Of a stretch of DNA of 64,000 bases, positions 19,421 to 31,160 are shown piece by piece. Position 1 is the first letter of the stretch. Each line of letters starts with the position of its first letter. The translations under genes were made by a program, and so were the position numbers. The notes beneath the pieces were generated by a model. The model saw only the letters and a program-made list of their open reading frames with translations. It had not been told where the DNA came from and did not search any database. This DNA is from Chitinophaga sp. E66 (GTDB taxonomy: Bacteria; Bacteroidota; Bacteroidia; Chitinophagales; Chitinophagaceae). The stretch covers positions 5,923,001-5,987,000 of the forward strand of contig CP079103.1 of assembly GCA_019285755.1 (NCBI GenBank), given 5' to 3'.

Positions 19421-20323
19421 GCCCGATGAAGAAAGTGCTGTTCCTCTCCTTTTTGTTCCTCTCTGCCGCAAATGCCGCACAGGCACAGTCCAGCGCATCC
19501 GATACCCTGGAGTACAGGATGCTCGACTCTACCGATGGGGACAATATCCCCGTGGTTTCCCAAAGCGTGCAGGACATCGATATCGATACCGCCTCCGAGG
19601 CGCTGCTGGAAGATGAGGAGCAGATGGATGAGGAAGACATGACGCATGAAGACAAGCTCCGGCATGGCAGGGTGCGGCATTCCTGTACGACGACCAGCCC
19701 CTGGATGGCTTCGATGAAAGCGCCCAGATGCGCCTCACTCCCCGTAATCCCGATTCCGCGAAACTGGCGTCGATCCGTTCCGACAGTGATTATAAGTATC
19801 CACCCTACAAATCAGACAAAGACAGGCGCCCGCAATGGCTGATCAATCTCGGCGCCTGGGCGTCAGCCAACCTGGAAGGAGTACGGATGATAATGCTGAT
19901 TGCTTTTGGGGTACTGATCTTGTATGCTATCATCGTGTTTATGTCCTCGCAAGACATTCCCGTGTTCCGCTGGCGGTCCAGACGTGCGCAGACGGAAAGC
20001 GAGTCCGTAAAGATAACCGGCAGGCAGATCTCGAAGCCCTCGCCCTGGCCGCCCGTAATGCCGGCCAGCTGCGCGAAGCCGTTCGCTACCGTTACCTGCA
20101 TTCCCTGCAACTCCTGGAAAAGGCCGGCCTCATTGCCCGGACAAAAGACAAAACTAATATGGACTACCTCCGTGAGCTGGGCCGCACCGGTTATCATCAG
20201 CCGTTTGCATCCATCACGCTGCAATACGAATACGTTTGGTATGGAAGGATGCCCCTCAGTGAAACACAATACTGGCGGGTTAACGAGGCATTCGATGACT
20301 TCAAAAACTCCTTGCCCAAATGA
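19417..20323 (+). CDS. DUF4129-domain membrane protein, frame broken
   Basis: The start is coupled to the SpoIIM stop. The N-terminus has a signal peptide (MSPMKKVLFLSFLFLSAANAAQA), then an acidic segment (EALLEDEEQMDEEDM). A single helix follows (MIMLIAFGVLILYAIIVFM). The C-terminal DUF4129 domain starts with ADLEALALAARNAGQLREAV and ends with YEYVWYGRMPLSETQYWRVN. In the order seen here (DUF4129 then DUF4350, MoxR, DUF58), the domain is a hallmark of a conserved envelope cluster. Two breaks (near 19670 and 20020) are bridged. The stop at 20321-20323 overlaps the next ATG (ATGA). Length is about 302 residues. Confidence 0.83.
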
Positions 20324-21574
20324 CCGCTGTGACTAAAAGAATTCTAATTATCGTATTGATAGGGGCGGTCGTTTTGCTGTTCTTGATGTTTCTGTTGGGT
20401 GCGCAACATAAAGAATCGCAGGGAATCGGGGCAGGAAGAGACCCCGCTATATCCGCGAAGCCATCAGCTATAGCAACAAAAGCACGGAGCCATATGGCGG
20501 CAAAGTGGCGTTCTCGCTGTTGGAAGGATATTTCAACGGGACAACCCCGCGCCGCGTGACCCGGCCTTTCGCCTATACCTTCCGCAAAACCGAGAACCTG
20601 AACGGGAATAACTCGGTATACGTTGCCATCGCCGGTCACCTTTATGTGACTGCAGAAGACGTAACCGATATGTCAGCCTACGTAGCCGCCGGCAACCAGC
20701 TGTTCCTCGCGGTAGAAAGTACAGACTCCTCCTCCAGGAAACCTTCGGGTTTAAACTGTACCAGGATCATTATGAGTTTGATGCAGAAACGATGGTACAG
20801 CGCTACGTCAACCCCGCCTTTGCACCGGATACGGTGTTCTCTGGCAAAGGGATCCCCATGAATAATTACCTGAAGGTGGAGGAAAGCGATACCGCTGTTA
20901 TCACCATCCTCGGGAGAAATGCGAAGCATCAGCCCAACTTCTTCCGGGTGCAACATGGGGAGGGACAGCTTTTCGTATTGCTCAACCCCATGAGCTGGAC
21001 CAATTCCTGGCTCCTGGAAAATGATAATGTGCAGTCGCTCACCTGGCAGATGGCTTATCTTCGTATGCATGCTGACCATGTGTACTGGGACGAATTTTAT
21101 AAGTTCCAGCGCATGGCGAGGATTCCGACAGTTTCTCGGATATGCAGGTGATGCTGAAATACCCGCCGCTGAAGTGGGCGTTGTGGCTGGCGCTGCTCCT
21201 GGTAGCGTTGTATATTTTCAGCGAAAGCAAGCGCCGCCAGCGCATCATCCCCGACAAGCCCGTGGTGCGCAACAACTCGATCGATTTCGCGGAGACGCTC
21301 GGCCGGCTGTACTACCTGCATCACAACAACGCCAACCTGGCGCAGAAGATGGTCCAGCACCTGCTGGAATTCATCCGCCAGCATTATTTCCTGAATACCT
21401 CGCAGATCAACGCCGAATTTATTTCCGGGCTGGCCCGCAAATCCGGCTTCCCCGGGAGTATATCGAAGCCATGATGCAGACGGTAATGGAAGTGAGGACA
21501 GGCGCGCATGTAGACGATGATTACCTGCACAATCTTTATAACAGCATCTATCAATTCTATCAAAATCAGCGATA

Positions 21575-21575
<1 letters not shown>
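20320..21575 (+). CDS. DUF4350-domain membrane protein, frame broken
   Basis: A membrane helix opens the protein (RILIIVLIGAVVLLFLMFLL). The DUF4350 region follows: VAFSLLEGYFNGTTPRRVTR, then HLYVTAEDVTDMSAYVAAGN. A second helix lies near the C-terminus (WALWLALLLVALYIFSESKR). The C-terminal helical part contains DFAETLGRLYYLHHNNANLA. At least three breaks (near 20440, 20735 and 21120) are bridged. The DUF4350 core resembles GATase-like folds in other bacteria, but no activity is known. The stop overlaps the moxR start (TAATG at 21573-21577). Length is about 419 residues. Confidence 0.82.
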
Positions 21576-22555
<980 letters not shown>

Positions 22556-22563
22556 TCGTAAAC

Positions 22564-23881
22564 ATGGTATTCCTCCGATTTTATCAATCGCTATTCTTCC
22601 GTAACCGGCTGTACCTGTCGCTGGGCATAGTGTTGCTGGTATGTATCACCGGGTTTTTCTTCCCGGCGGTGTATACGGCGGCCAAGATCGGTTTTGCCGT
22701 ATGGGTGGCGCTCTTCCTGCTGGATATCGCCATGATGTACCTTCCCGGTAAGGCCATCCAGGCGGAGCGGATCGTGGGCGAAAGGTTCAGTAATGGAGAC
22801 GAAAATCCCGTCTCCTACCGCATCAGCAGCCGTTACACGTTCCCGGTTCATGGCGAGTTGATGGACGAGCTGCCCTTCCAGTTTCAGCGGCGGGATTTTA
22901 CCGTGCCCTTTAAACTGAAAGGCGGCGGCGAAACCAGGTTGAATTTACCCTCCGGCCGGTGGATAGAGGGGCCTATGCCTTCGGGGATTTGCATGTATAC
23001 GCCTCCAGCCCCTTTGGTCTCGTATGCCGGCGGTTCACAATTCCCATCGCGCAAACGGTGAAGGTATATCCCTCCTTCATCCAGCTGCGCAACTACGAAC
23101 TGTTTTCCGTCAAGCATAAGCTGAATGAGATCGGTGTACACCGCCGCCGGGTGATCGGTCATAGTATGGAATTCGATCACATCAAGGAATACATCCGGGG
23201 CGATGATGTGCGCACACTGAACTGGAAAGCCACCGCGCGGCGGGGCAACCTCATGGTCAACAGCTACACGGAAGAACGTTCGCAGCTGGTATACTGCGTG
23301 ATCGACAAAGGCCGCACCATGAAGATGCCCTTCGGCGGCCTTACCCTGCTGGACTATGCCATCAACGCCACGCTGGTATTCAGCAACGTAGCCATGCAGA
23401 AAGGGGACAAGTCCGGGTTGATCACGTTCACCGGCAAACAGACGGAAGTGTTGCCTGCCAGCAATAAGAAAGTACAATTGAGCAAGATCCTGGATCAGCT
23501 CTACTCTCAAACAACCGACTGGATGGAGACAGACTATGAGCGCCTGGGCGTTCACCTGCGGGCTTCGCTTTCGCAGCGGTCGTTCCTCATGCTGTTCACC
23601 AACTTCGAATCCCTTTCCGGCATGCAGCGGCAATTGCCTTACCTGAGGCAGCTGGCCAGTATCATATGCTCCTGGTGGTATTCTTCGAGAACACGGAGCT
23701 GAGGGACCTGAACGAGAAGCGGATGGATGAAACCGAAGATATTTACATGCAGGTCATTGCGCAGAAGTTCGCGCATGAAAAGAAACAGATCGTCCGTGAA
23801 CTGGCACAGGCGGGAATCATGAGCCTGCTCACCGCTCCCGAGCACCTGACGGTCAATGTCGTGAATAAGTACCGGAGTTGA
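22564..23881 (+). CDS. DUF58-domain protein, frame broken
   Basis: Two N-terminal helices (RLYLSLGIVLLVCITGFFFP, KIGFAVWVALFLLDIAMMYL) anchor the protein. The DUF58 signature is clear: HSMEFDHIKEYIRGDDVRTL continuing to NWKATARRGNLMV, then SYTEERSQ. A vWA-like C-terminal fold is suggested by VYCVIDKGRTMKMPFGGLTL and SLSQRSFLMLFTNFESLSG, although the classical DxSxS metal motif is DKGRT here. Breaks occur near 22945 and 23665. The gene ends in SLLTAPEHLTVNVVNKYRS. It is the last gene of the operon, before a strong terminator. Length is about 440 residues. Confidence 0.88.
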
Positions 23882-23921
23882 AGTCCAGGATGGTATTATA
23901 GCACCTACAGCTTCCGCATAT

Positions 23922-23960
23922 AAAAGGGCCGTCTGCACATGCGTGAAGACGGCCCTTTCT
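23922..23960 (+). terminator. Intrinsic terminator after the DUF58 operon
   Basis: AAAGGGCCGTCT (23923-23934) pairs with AGACGGCCCTTT (23947-23958) over a 12-base loop, flanked by A and T tracts. It lies between convergent genes and can work in both directions, ending the barrel receptor gene as well. Confidence 0.88.
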
Positions 23961-23979
23961 TATTCAAAACGGTCAGTGA

Positions 23980-26677
23980 TTACCTCCGGCGCGGCGGTCC
24001 GCTTTCTTCTTCTTCTGTACCCAGCTCAAATTCTTTAGGTCCTTTCTTGCCCAGCTTGTTGAACTTGCGGATGTTATACGTCAGGTTCAGGCTGAGGTAG
24101 CGCACGTTGCGGCGGTTGTTGGAATACTGCTCGTAATCTTTCGTCAGCTCGTAGAAGTTACGCACGCTGGAACCGAAGATATTTTCTACGGAGAAGGCGA
24201 CGTTCAGCTTCCGCTGGAACATATTGACCTGTCCTTTGAGGCCGCTTCCGAAACGGGCTTCCTGTTTACCCTGGGCGTAATAGCGGGGGCCGTTGTAACG
24301 GAAGTTCGCCGAAATGGAGAATACCCGTATATGCGGTAGCTCGTCCAGACGTTGAGGTGGCTCGTCCAGCCGGAAACGTGTGCGAACTTCTCGCTCACAG
24401 CTCCTGTCCGTCTTCGCCGCCATCGGTTTTCGTATCGTAATATCTTACGCCGCCGTTCACATTAAGCTGCAGTGCGCCTTTGTTATTATTGGTGGCTTTG
24501 AAGAAGTGCGAGTTCAGGGTGATGTAGGCGTTATTGTCGCGGCGTGATGCCAGGTTCACGAATGTGCTGGTGTTGATGATAGTGGTATCATTGATATATT
24601 CTACGCGGGTGTAGCGGGAAATGATATCGTCTGCATCCTGCTTTTCCACGCCTACCTTCACGGAATGCGACTTGATCTGGAGGCTATACTCGGCACGATA
24701 ATCTTTCGTGAACGCTGGCCGCAGGTTAGGATTGCCTGTGCGGATGTTGAAGCTGTCCGTCGTGTTTACGAAGGGGTTCAGCTGCTCGGGAGACGGCCGG
24801 TCCATATTCCGGGAGTAGCTGAAAGAGAGCTGCTGTTGCTTGTAGTCGTAGTTGAAGTTCACCCCGGAACGAAGTTCGTGTATTTGAACGGTACGTGGTT
24901 GCGCAGGGAATCCAGCAAAGCGATCTGGTTGAAGAACTGCACGCCCGGGTTGAAACGCAGGTTGATACGATGATCTTTCCAGGGGCTGTAGTTGATCCCC
25001 GCTGAACCGCGTATTTCGTACGTTTCGTTATTGAATTCGTTCCCCGCGAAAGTCTCTTTGGATTGGGAACCGTTATACACCAGCCGGCCGGTAGCGCTAT
25101 AGCCCAGTTTAGGGTTGTTTTTCCCGGTGGTGGCGTTGATGGCGTAGTTCTGGTTAAAGGAGGTGTAGTCGGTACTGAGGCGCGGTGCTTCGAGCAGCTC
25201 GTAGTCGTTCACGTTCTTGCGCCGCGCGATGTTCTCATTGTCGTTGGAGCTGATATTGGCAGACGCGCTCAGGTCATAGTATTTCCCTTTTTGCAGCGGC
25301 TGGCGGAAGTGGATGTTGGTCCGCATGCTGTAGCTGCCATTACGGTTTGTGTTGCGCTGCAGGGACGTGTCGTCTGTCAGGGGTACAGATAGTCATTATA
25401 ACCCCTTCCGCTCTGGCCGGCCTTGGTGAAGTTGAAGCCCGCTTCCAGCCGTTTGTCTTTCTGCTCATACTCCTTAAAATAGTTCCAGTCCGTTACTGCA
25501 CGGTAGCCGCCGCGCCGGTTTTCAGTTTCCTGGTCTTTGAGCATGGTCGCTTTGTGCTGGCCGTTGCTGTTAATGGAGTTGTTGGTGCCGTTGGAACCAT
25601 CGCCCGTCCATCCAGGGTTACCGCGCCGCGGAGGTATTCTTTGTCTGTAAATTTCCTTTCGTAGCGGGTGTTGAGGTTGTGGTTGAAGCTATAAGAGGTC
25701 CGGAAGTTCTTTTGCGAGAGGTAAGAGCTGTCGCCGCCGGCCGTTTTCGGGAAGTAGGTCCGTTGGAGGTAGCTGGAGTCTGCGTTGTATTGCCCGTTGT
25801 TGAAGTAGGTGATCTGGAAGGGGCCATGTTCATGTTGAACCGCATCTTGGCGTTGAGGTTACGCCGGCTGTCGACCCCGGCCGTTACCGCGGCGGAATAG
25901 CCCCTGAACTGAACCTTACGGGTGATGATGTTGATGTAGCGGATGTTGGTGCGCCCTTCCACCAATGTCTGTTCCGCATCCACTGCATCGGGCGGCACCT
26001 TCAGCACTTCGATCCGTTCGATCATGAATGAAGGGAGGTTGTTGAGGTAGCTATTGGCATCCATGCCGGTATGGGCGATGGGTTTATTGTCGACATAGAA
26101 CCGCACCTGGTCCTTGCCTTCCATGGTGATATTGTTGTTCGCATCGATGGTAACGCCGGGCACATATTCGAGCAGTTCCATACCGGTGCCGCCGGGGAGG
26201 AAGTTTTCATCGGGGTGAAGATGATGGAATCCTTGTTCATGGTGAACATTTTCTTCTGCCCCACAACTTCCACTTCTTTGAGGGAGCGGGTGCCGGTTTC
26301 GAGGATCACGGTGCCGAGGTCCCACTGGGGGCGTTCGTTGCTCAGCTTCACTTTATGGAACGAAGGGGTGAATCCCATGGTGGCGACCTTCACGAGGTAG
26401 CTGCCATAAGGAACGGGCTTAAGGACGAACGCACCTTTTTCATCGGCGGCAACGCCGTTGATGACGGTGGAATCATCTTCGTTCAGCAGGGCAACGGAGG
26501 CGAAGGGGATCGGTTCTTTATTGCCGGTCTGCTGCACTTTTCCACTGATGGCGCCGGTCTCCGTATCCTTGTTTGATGGGGCTGCTGCGCGTAGGCTTCC
26601 GTGTTCGTTAACATACATCCGAGCCAGCACAGGACGGCCGCACAGGCGCCCATGCCGCTGTTTGACGTGAATCTCAT
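23980..26677 (-). CDS. TonB-dependent-receptor-like outer-membrane beta-barrel protein, frame broken
   Basis: A signal peptide (MRFTSNSGMGACAAVLCWLG) precedes a carboxypeptidase-regulatory-like domain (GAISGKVQQTGNKEPIPFAS). The plug-like region has LKEVEVVGQKKMFTMNKDSI, LLEYVPGVTIDANNNITMEG and VRFYVDNKPI. The barrel follows with many aromatic-rich strands and ends with RYLSLNLTYNIRKFNKLGKK and a charged tail. About five breaks are bridged (near 24410, 24860, 25390, 25640 and 26210). Length is about 900 residues. It matches the outer membrane beta-barrel family (OMP_b-brl_3 type) rather than SusC, since no SusD follows and the plug has family-specific wording. The cargo is unknown; peptide or siderophore transport are possibilities. 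Confidence 0.85.
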
Positions 26678-26951
26678 CTAGGTATAAAATCTATAGGTTG
26701 ATGCCGAAAAATACGCATCCATCGTGCGTCTGACGGGTGTTTTACACCTGTGCAGTATATACGGGATAAATGGTAAGGCGATTCCCGGCAATGAAAACGT
26801 GGTTTCTTCCTAGAGATAGACGCTATCGCGGCCGGAAACGTTTAAGCCTGGGGCATGATAATGGAAGAACGGAGCGTCAGGAAGATAGACGGTCGGGGAA
26901 ATGAAAAAGACAGCCGCATTGCTGCAGCTGTCCTGTACTGTCCTGATAAGT
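26678..26951. other. Intergenic region (274 bp), nothing assigned
   Basis: This lies upstream of the barrel receptor gene and downstream of the SDR gene, both on the minus strand. I see no terminator or clear promoter. The open frames that run here on the plus strand overlap the SDR gene antisense and have no protein character. Confidence 0.6.
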
Positions 26952-27702
26952 TTACACGGCCAGGTAGGCCCCGTCTACCGGGTAGTAAGCCCCGTAACGA
27001 AGGAGGCCTTGTCCGAGCTGAGCCAGATCACCAGCTCGGCTACTTCTTCGGCTTTGCCGAGGCGGCCGATGGGGTGTTTGGAGATTAGCATGTCTTTAGC
27101 GGCTTTATCCATTTGCTGGAGCAAGGGGTATCGATAAAGCCCGGCCCAACCGCGTTAACGCGGACGCCCTGGGCGGAATATTCCACCGCGGCATTCTGGG
27201 TGAGCCCTACTACGCCGTGCTTGGCGGCCACATACCCGGCCGAATGGGGGAAGCCCACCTGCCCGAGAATTGAGGCCATATTGACGATCGCTCCGCCGCC
27301 GTCTTTTAACATGGCGGGCAGCTGGTATTTCATGCAATAGAAAACGCTGGAGAGGTTGATGGCGATTACCTTATCCCACCCTGCCACACTCATATCTCCT
27401 ACGGCCGCGGCTTCCCCACCGATGCCGGCGTTATTGCAGGCATAATCGAGACGGCCGTAATGCCCCAGGGTTTCTTTAACCAGCGTCTCGCATTGTTCCG
27501 GTTTACTGACGTCGCAAGCAACGAACCGGGCGTCTCCGCCTGCTGTCCGGATCTTTTCCACCACGGCATTGCCGTGCTCTTCGTTAATGTCCGATACGAT
27601 AACTTTAGCGCCGTGCCTGGCGTAGAGTAGTGCCGTGGCTTCCCCGATGCCGGAGCCTGCGCCGGTTACCAATGCCACTTTCCCGGAAAATAACTGTTCC
27701 AT
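26952..27702 (-). CDS. Short-chain dehydrogenase/reductase (SDR), frame broken once
   Basis: A classical SDR of about 250 residues. The cofactor motif is VTGAGSGIGEATAL near the N-terminus, with Asp in VSDINEE suggesting NAD preference. NNAGIGG, the catalytic Ser region (VNMASILGQVGF) and YVAAKHG (Tyr-x3-Lys) are present. After one missing base near 27120, the C-terminus continues as HPIGRLGKAEEVAELVIWLS and ends in FVTGAYYPVDGAYLAV at 26952, a normal SDR ending. The substrate cannot be told from sequence. It resembles the glucose dehydrogenase/3-oxoacyl reductase class. Confidence 0.9.
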
Positions 27703-27849
27703 CGCGTATGATTTAATGATGAATAATCTGTAGGGTTACAATCGTGCGTGCAGTAGGTTTAACATAAAATGGCCGGGGAATGTTTGTACATGGCAAAGGT
27801 AAGGGCGGGGCATGTTAGGGAAATCCTAAGATTGAAATGGCGTCACACA

Positions 27850-27886
27850 TTTGTGTCATATCTGATAGTTTAAGATAATATTTGTC
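27850..27886 (+). promoter_or_regulatory. Weak promoter candidate upstream of the OmpA-like gene
   Basis: TTTG at about 27850 is followed roughly 21 bases later by ATAATATTTG, one mismatch from TAnnTTTG. It is about 25-30 bases before the start at 27912. Confidence 0.25.
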
Positions 27887-27911
27887 ATGATTTTCAGTTA
27901 ATAGGAATCCC

Positions 27912-29407
27912 ATGCAGCTAAAAATGCGATTACCTACCCTGTTCTACTTTCTTATTACCGGCGGCCTGCTGATCGTGCAGACCGTCCGGGCCCAGAATCT
28001 CCTCATCAACCCCAGTTTCGAAGAAACCAATATCTGTACGGAATATCATGCCCCCTGTGCCCCGGTGGGCTGGGAAAACGTGGCGCCCGCATTCAAAATG
28101 CGGTATGGGTATCATGGCTATAGCAACGGCGCGGGCCGTCAGCATATCTGGCTTTTATCCGGCGCCACGTCAGACGAGCGCAATTACGCGCAGACCCGGC
28201 TGCTCTGCCCCCTCGTTAAAGGGAAACAATACCGCCTGAAAGGGATCCGGGAGCTAATGATGAAAAGCTTACCCCAGAGCTGGACATATACCTGTCAAAA
28301 GATTACGTATTCCGTGACCATGGCGGCCCGCTGAAAGACCTGAAGCCGACGGTCATGGCCCGCAAGGAAAATGTCGTCAGGATAAGAAAAAGAGCTTTTA
28401 CAACCTGGAAGTAGTGTTCACCGCTGAAGACGACTATACGCACCTGTTAATGGGCCAAATGATACCGCGCCCCTCGCGGTACGATAAGGGCCCGGAATAT
28501 GTATTTATCGACTACCTGGAGCTTGTGGCGGTAGACGGTGGGGCACTCTGCCCGGAGGCCGAAAGTGTCAGTGATTCCTGGTCAGCCGGCACCATCGCCA
28601 TACGCTGCCGGGACGGGCCAGGCCGGTAATGCGGTAGTGCCGCTCATTAAACCCGGTTGTGTGGATATAGAAATCCCCGGCCCGGAGATCTTCACTTCCA
28701 GCGGACGGGAACGCTATCCCAAATCCTCCGCCCGCATCGATTCCATGATCCTGCGGTATGAACCCCGCTCCGGGCGCATGCTCACCATCACCGGCGTTTA
28801 TTTTGAGCCTTCCTCCGGCCGGTTCGACAAAGAAACTTCGGCCACACAAGCCAGGCGCTTCGCGACGTGCTGGTGAAAGACTTCAGTTTTAGCGCTGCCG
28901 ATATCAAAGTGGTGGTCCTGGATACGGCGGTCCAGCGTTACGACGCCAGCACTGCCAGCGGCCGGATGCGCAATAATTACGTGGCGATCGAGTTTTGCGT
29001 GGCCGATCCTTCCGCCACCCCTGCGCCTGCGCCCGTCATTGAAACGGTGGCGATCCCTGTGGCGCCGGATACCCTCATCATCCCCGACGTCCTTTTCAAA
29101 TTCGACCGCCATGAACTGAACCCGGCGCTGTTTACCGCCCTGGATTCCCTGGTGGACAAAATCCCCGTACCGAAGGCACTACTTTGCAGCTGATCGGGCA
29201 TACTGATAATGCCGGGGCGGATGACTATAATCTTTCCTGTCTGAACGCCGTGCAGAATCGCTGGCTGCCTACCTGAGGGGCAAAGGCCTTGGGGATTTCA
29301 TCCTCACCGTGAACGGCGAAGGGGAAAAGCGGCCCGCCTTCCCCAACGACACACCCGAGGGCCGGCGGCGCAACCGGCGGGTAGAAATCATCATCTATCG
29401 GCAATAA
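27912..29407 (+). CDS. OmpA-family outer-membrane protein with N-terminal beta domain, frame broken
   Basis: A signal peptide (MRLPTLFYFLITGGLLIVQT) leads into NLLINPSFEETN, a start typical of Bacteroidota secreted proteins with a galactose-binding-like first domain. The C-terminal OmpA peptidoglycan-binding domain is clear: FKFDRHELNPALFTALDSLV, LIGHTDNAGADDYNLSL, then GEGEKRPAFPNDTPEGRRRN and RRVEIII. At least four breaks (near 28240, 28390, 28600, 28850 and 29175) are bridged. The full protein has about 500 residues. The OmpA domain would tether the protein to the cell wall from the outer membrane. The role of the N-terminal part is unknown. Confidence 0.82.
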
Positions 29408-29434
29408 TTGGCAAGCAAGCACCCATAAAACCAA

Positions 29435-29463
29435 GAGCGGGACGACTGTCCCGCTCTACTTTT
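29435..29463 (+). terminator. Intrinsic terminator after the OmpA-like gene
   Basis: GAGCGGGAC (29435-29443) pairs with GTCCCGCTC (29448-29456) over a GACT loop, followed by TACTTTT. Confidence 0.85.
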
Positions 29464-29534
29464 GTGACCATACTGTGACATTGTCAATAAAAATTATTAC
29501 TTCTAAATGCTTAATTATCAATTATATATCAGTA

Positions 29535-29634
29535 ATCCTTCGCTTATCCTTCGCTTGCGTTCGCTGCTGGCTTGGGTTTGAGGGTGTTTGAGTATAGGAT
29601 TAGCGAAGGATAAGCGAAGGATAAGCGAAGGATG
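29535..29634. repeat. Inverted pair of 11-bp tandem arrays (long hairpin)
   Basis: The left arm has ATCCTTCGCTT at 29535-29545 and 29546-29556, and a degenerate third unit at 29557-29567. The right arm has AGCGAAGGATA at 29602-29612, 29613-29623 and 29624-29634 (last base G). The arms are reverse complements, so a stem of about 24-30 pairs with a loop of about 35 bases can form. The unit length, 11 bases, equals that of the arrays at 2.9-3.0 kb. The structure sits between the OmpA-gene terminator and the dps terminator, outside any gene. Confidence 0.9.
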
Positions 29635-29641
29635 GAGGCAA

Positions 29642-29674
29642 AGAAAGCCGGTCAACAGGGCTGACCGGCTTTCT
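29642..29674. terminator. Bidirectional intrinsic terminator (dps side)
   Basis: AGAAAGCCGGTCA (29642-29654) pairs with TGACCGGCTTTCT (29662-29674). On the minus strand it follows the dps stop with a T-rich tail. Confidence 0.85.
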
Positions 29675-29699
29675 TTCTCACATATGACAATGATGTTCT

Positions 29700-30173
29700 T
29701 TACTTGGTAATGTAGGACCGGAGCATCCAGGCCATTTTTTCGTGCTGGCGCAGGAGGCCGGTTACGAAATCGCTGGTGCCGAGGTCTTTCTGCTTGTCGG
29801 CGAACTCGGTGATCAGTTCGCGGAGGCCGCGGATGATGGTCTCGTGATCGTCGAGCAGGTTTTTGATCTGCTCAGCCTGTACATTGGTGTATTCCGGTTC
29901 CAGGAGATTGGTGAGCTTGAGGAAGTCTACCAGGCGGCCGGTGCTGTAGTGGCCCAGCATGCGGATACGCTCTGCGACCTCGTCCACGATCTCTGCCAGT
30001 TCGTTGTATTGGCTTTCGTAGAATGCGTGCATTTCCATGAAATTATCGCCCACCACGTTCCAGTGATAATTGCGGGTTTTGGTGTACAGCACCTGCTCAT
30101 CTGCCAATAAAGTCTGTAATTTTTCTGCTACTGCCTTCAGATGGTTCTCTCCAATACCGATGTTTGCTTTCAT
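29700..30173 (-). CDS. dps: Dps-family DNA-binding ferritin-like protein
   Basis: One of the few unbroken genes: 157 residues, the normal length. The ferroxidase ligands have canonical spacing: His37 (NYHWNVVG), His49 (FMEMHAFY), Asp64 and Glu68 (EIVDEVAERI). Dps forms 12-mers that oxidise and store iron using hydrogen peroxide and protect DNA in stress. The N-terminus (MKANIGIGENHLKAVAEKLQ) lacks a long lysine-rich tail, so direct DNA binding is uncertain. It stands alone with its own terminator. No promoter could be assigned with confidence. Confidence 0.95.
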   Translation of the reverse strand: MKANIGIGENHLKAVAEKLQTLLADEQVLYTKTRNYHWNVVGDNFMEMHAFYESQYNELAEIVDEVAERIRMLGHYSTGRLVDFLKLTNLLEPEYTNVQAEQIKNLLDDHETIIRGLRELITEFADKQKDLGTSDFVTGLLRQHEKMAWMLRSYITK

Positions 30174-30206
30174 GATAAATAATATTTTATAATATGAATT
30201 AAACGG

Positions 30207-31114
30207 TTACTTCTCTATGAGGGCATACACCTTGTCATTGAGGTATCGCCCGCCGGGGTTTCTGGCGGTATAGTCCATATTGATCCAGTACTCGCCTTTC
30301 ATCTCATGATAATATAACTCTTTAACGGGCGGATTGTTGAAAAGCAGGATAATCGCCTGCTTCATGGTTTCGAATTCTTCTTTGTTGCCGCAATACAGCT
30401 CCGGGTATGCGTGGCCCCTGATAAGGACGATACGCATCCGTGCGCCGATGGATTCCATGCATGAGGCCATGAGGATGCTATGGTCATCGCAATCGCCGCC
30501 CATCCCGTTCTGGATGGTTTCCATGGGGGTGGCGAAGTATTCATCGCGCTGGGAATCGTTCACGTACTTAAAGTTTTCGCGAATATATCTGTAAAGGGAA
30601 AGATATCTGACGATGCGCCCGTACTTGGGGAAGTATTCGTCATAATAATCCACGGAATGTTTAACAGAAAAGTTGCGGACGAGGGAGTCTTTATAGGTGA
30701 CTTTCTCGCGGATGCCCCGTACGGTCTTGTCGACATAGGTTTCCACTTTGCGGGGTAGAAGCTGAGAATGTCGAGCTGCTTGCTGTCTTTGGTGCCCCAG
30801 TTGCCCTGTACCATGCCCTGGTAATCGTTCAGCACGTTGGTGAAGGAATACCGGCCGGTGAGCTGGTTAAAGACGAGGACGCCTGCCACGAGGACGAAGG
30901 CGGGAATGATGAGGGGGCGGAAGACCCAGAGGAGGAGCCGGGTAAAGAGGAACGCGATGAGGATCGATACGAACAGGTCGATATGCCAGGCGCCGACCTG
31001 GATCACGGGCATGAACCGGTTGAGGTAGGGAGCCAGGGGCAGGATGGTCAACAGGCTCAGCAGGTTCAACAGGAAGTGCTGAAATGTCGTGTATTTGCTC
31101 TGATCGATGGGCAT
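30207..31114 (-). CDS. Membrane protein with transglutaminase-like cysteine domain, frame broken once
   Basis: The N-terminus carries three to four membrane helices (FLLNLLSLLTILPLAPYL, IDLFVSILIAFLFTRLLLWV, PLIIPAFVLVAGVLVFN). The soluble part is a transglutaminase-like fold with the Cys in GGDCDDHSILMASCMESIGA, the His in RGHAYPELY and the Asp in YWINMDYTARNPGG, the order of the papain-like triad. One A is missing near 30748, after which the protein continues as KVETYVDKTVRGI. Length is about 303 residues. Such domains can act as peptidases or cross-linkers. Neither role can be chosen here. Confidence 0.82.
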
Positions 31115-31160
31115 CGCGGGTATTCACCGCAAAATTATGCCAATTCCGGCGGTAAACCCG

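Noticed and set aside
22884..23633. Minus-strand open frame of 249 codons
   Set aside because: It is antisense to the DUF58 gene. No motif or start context.
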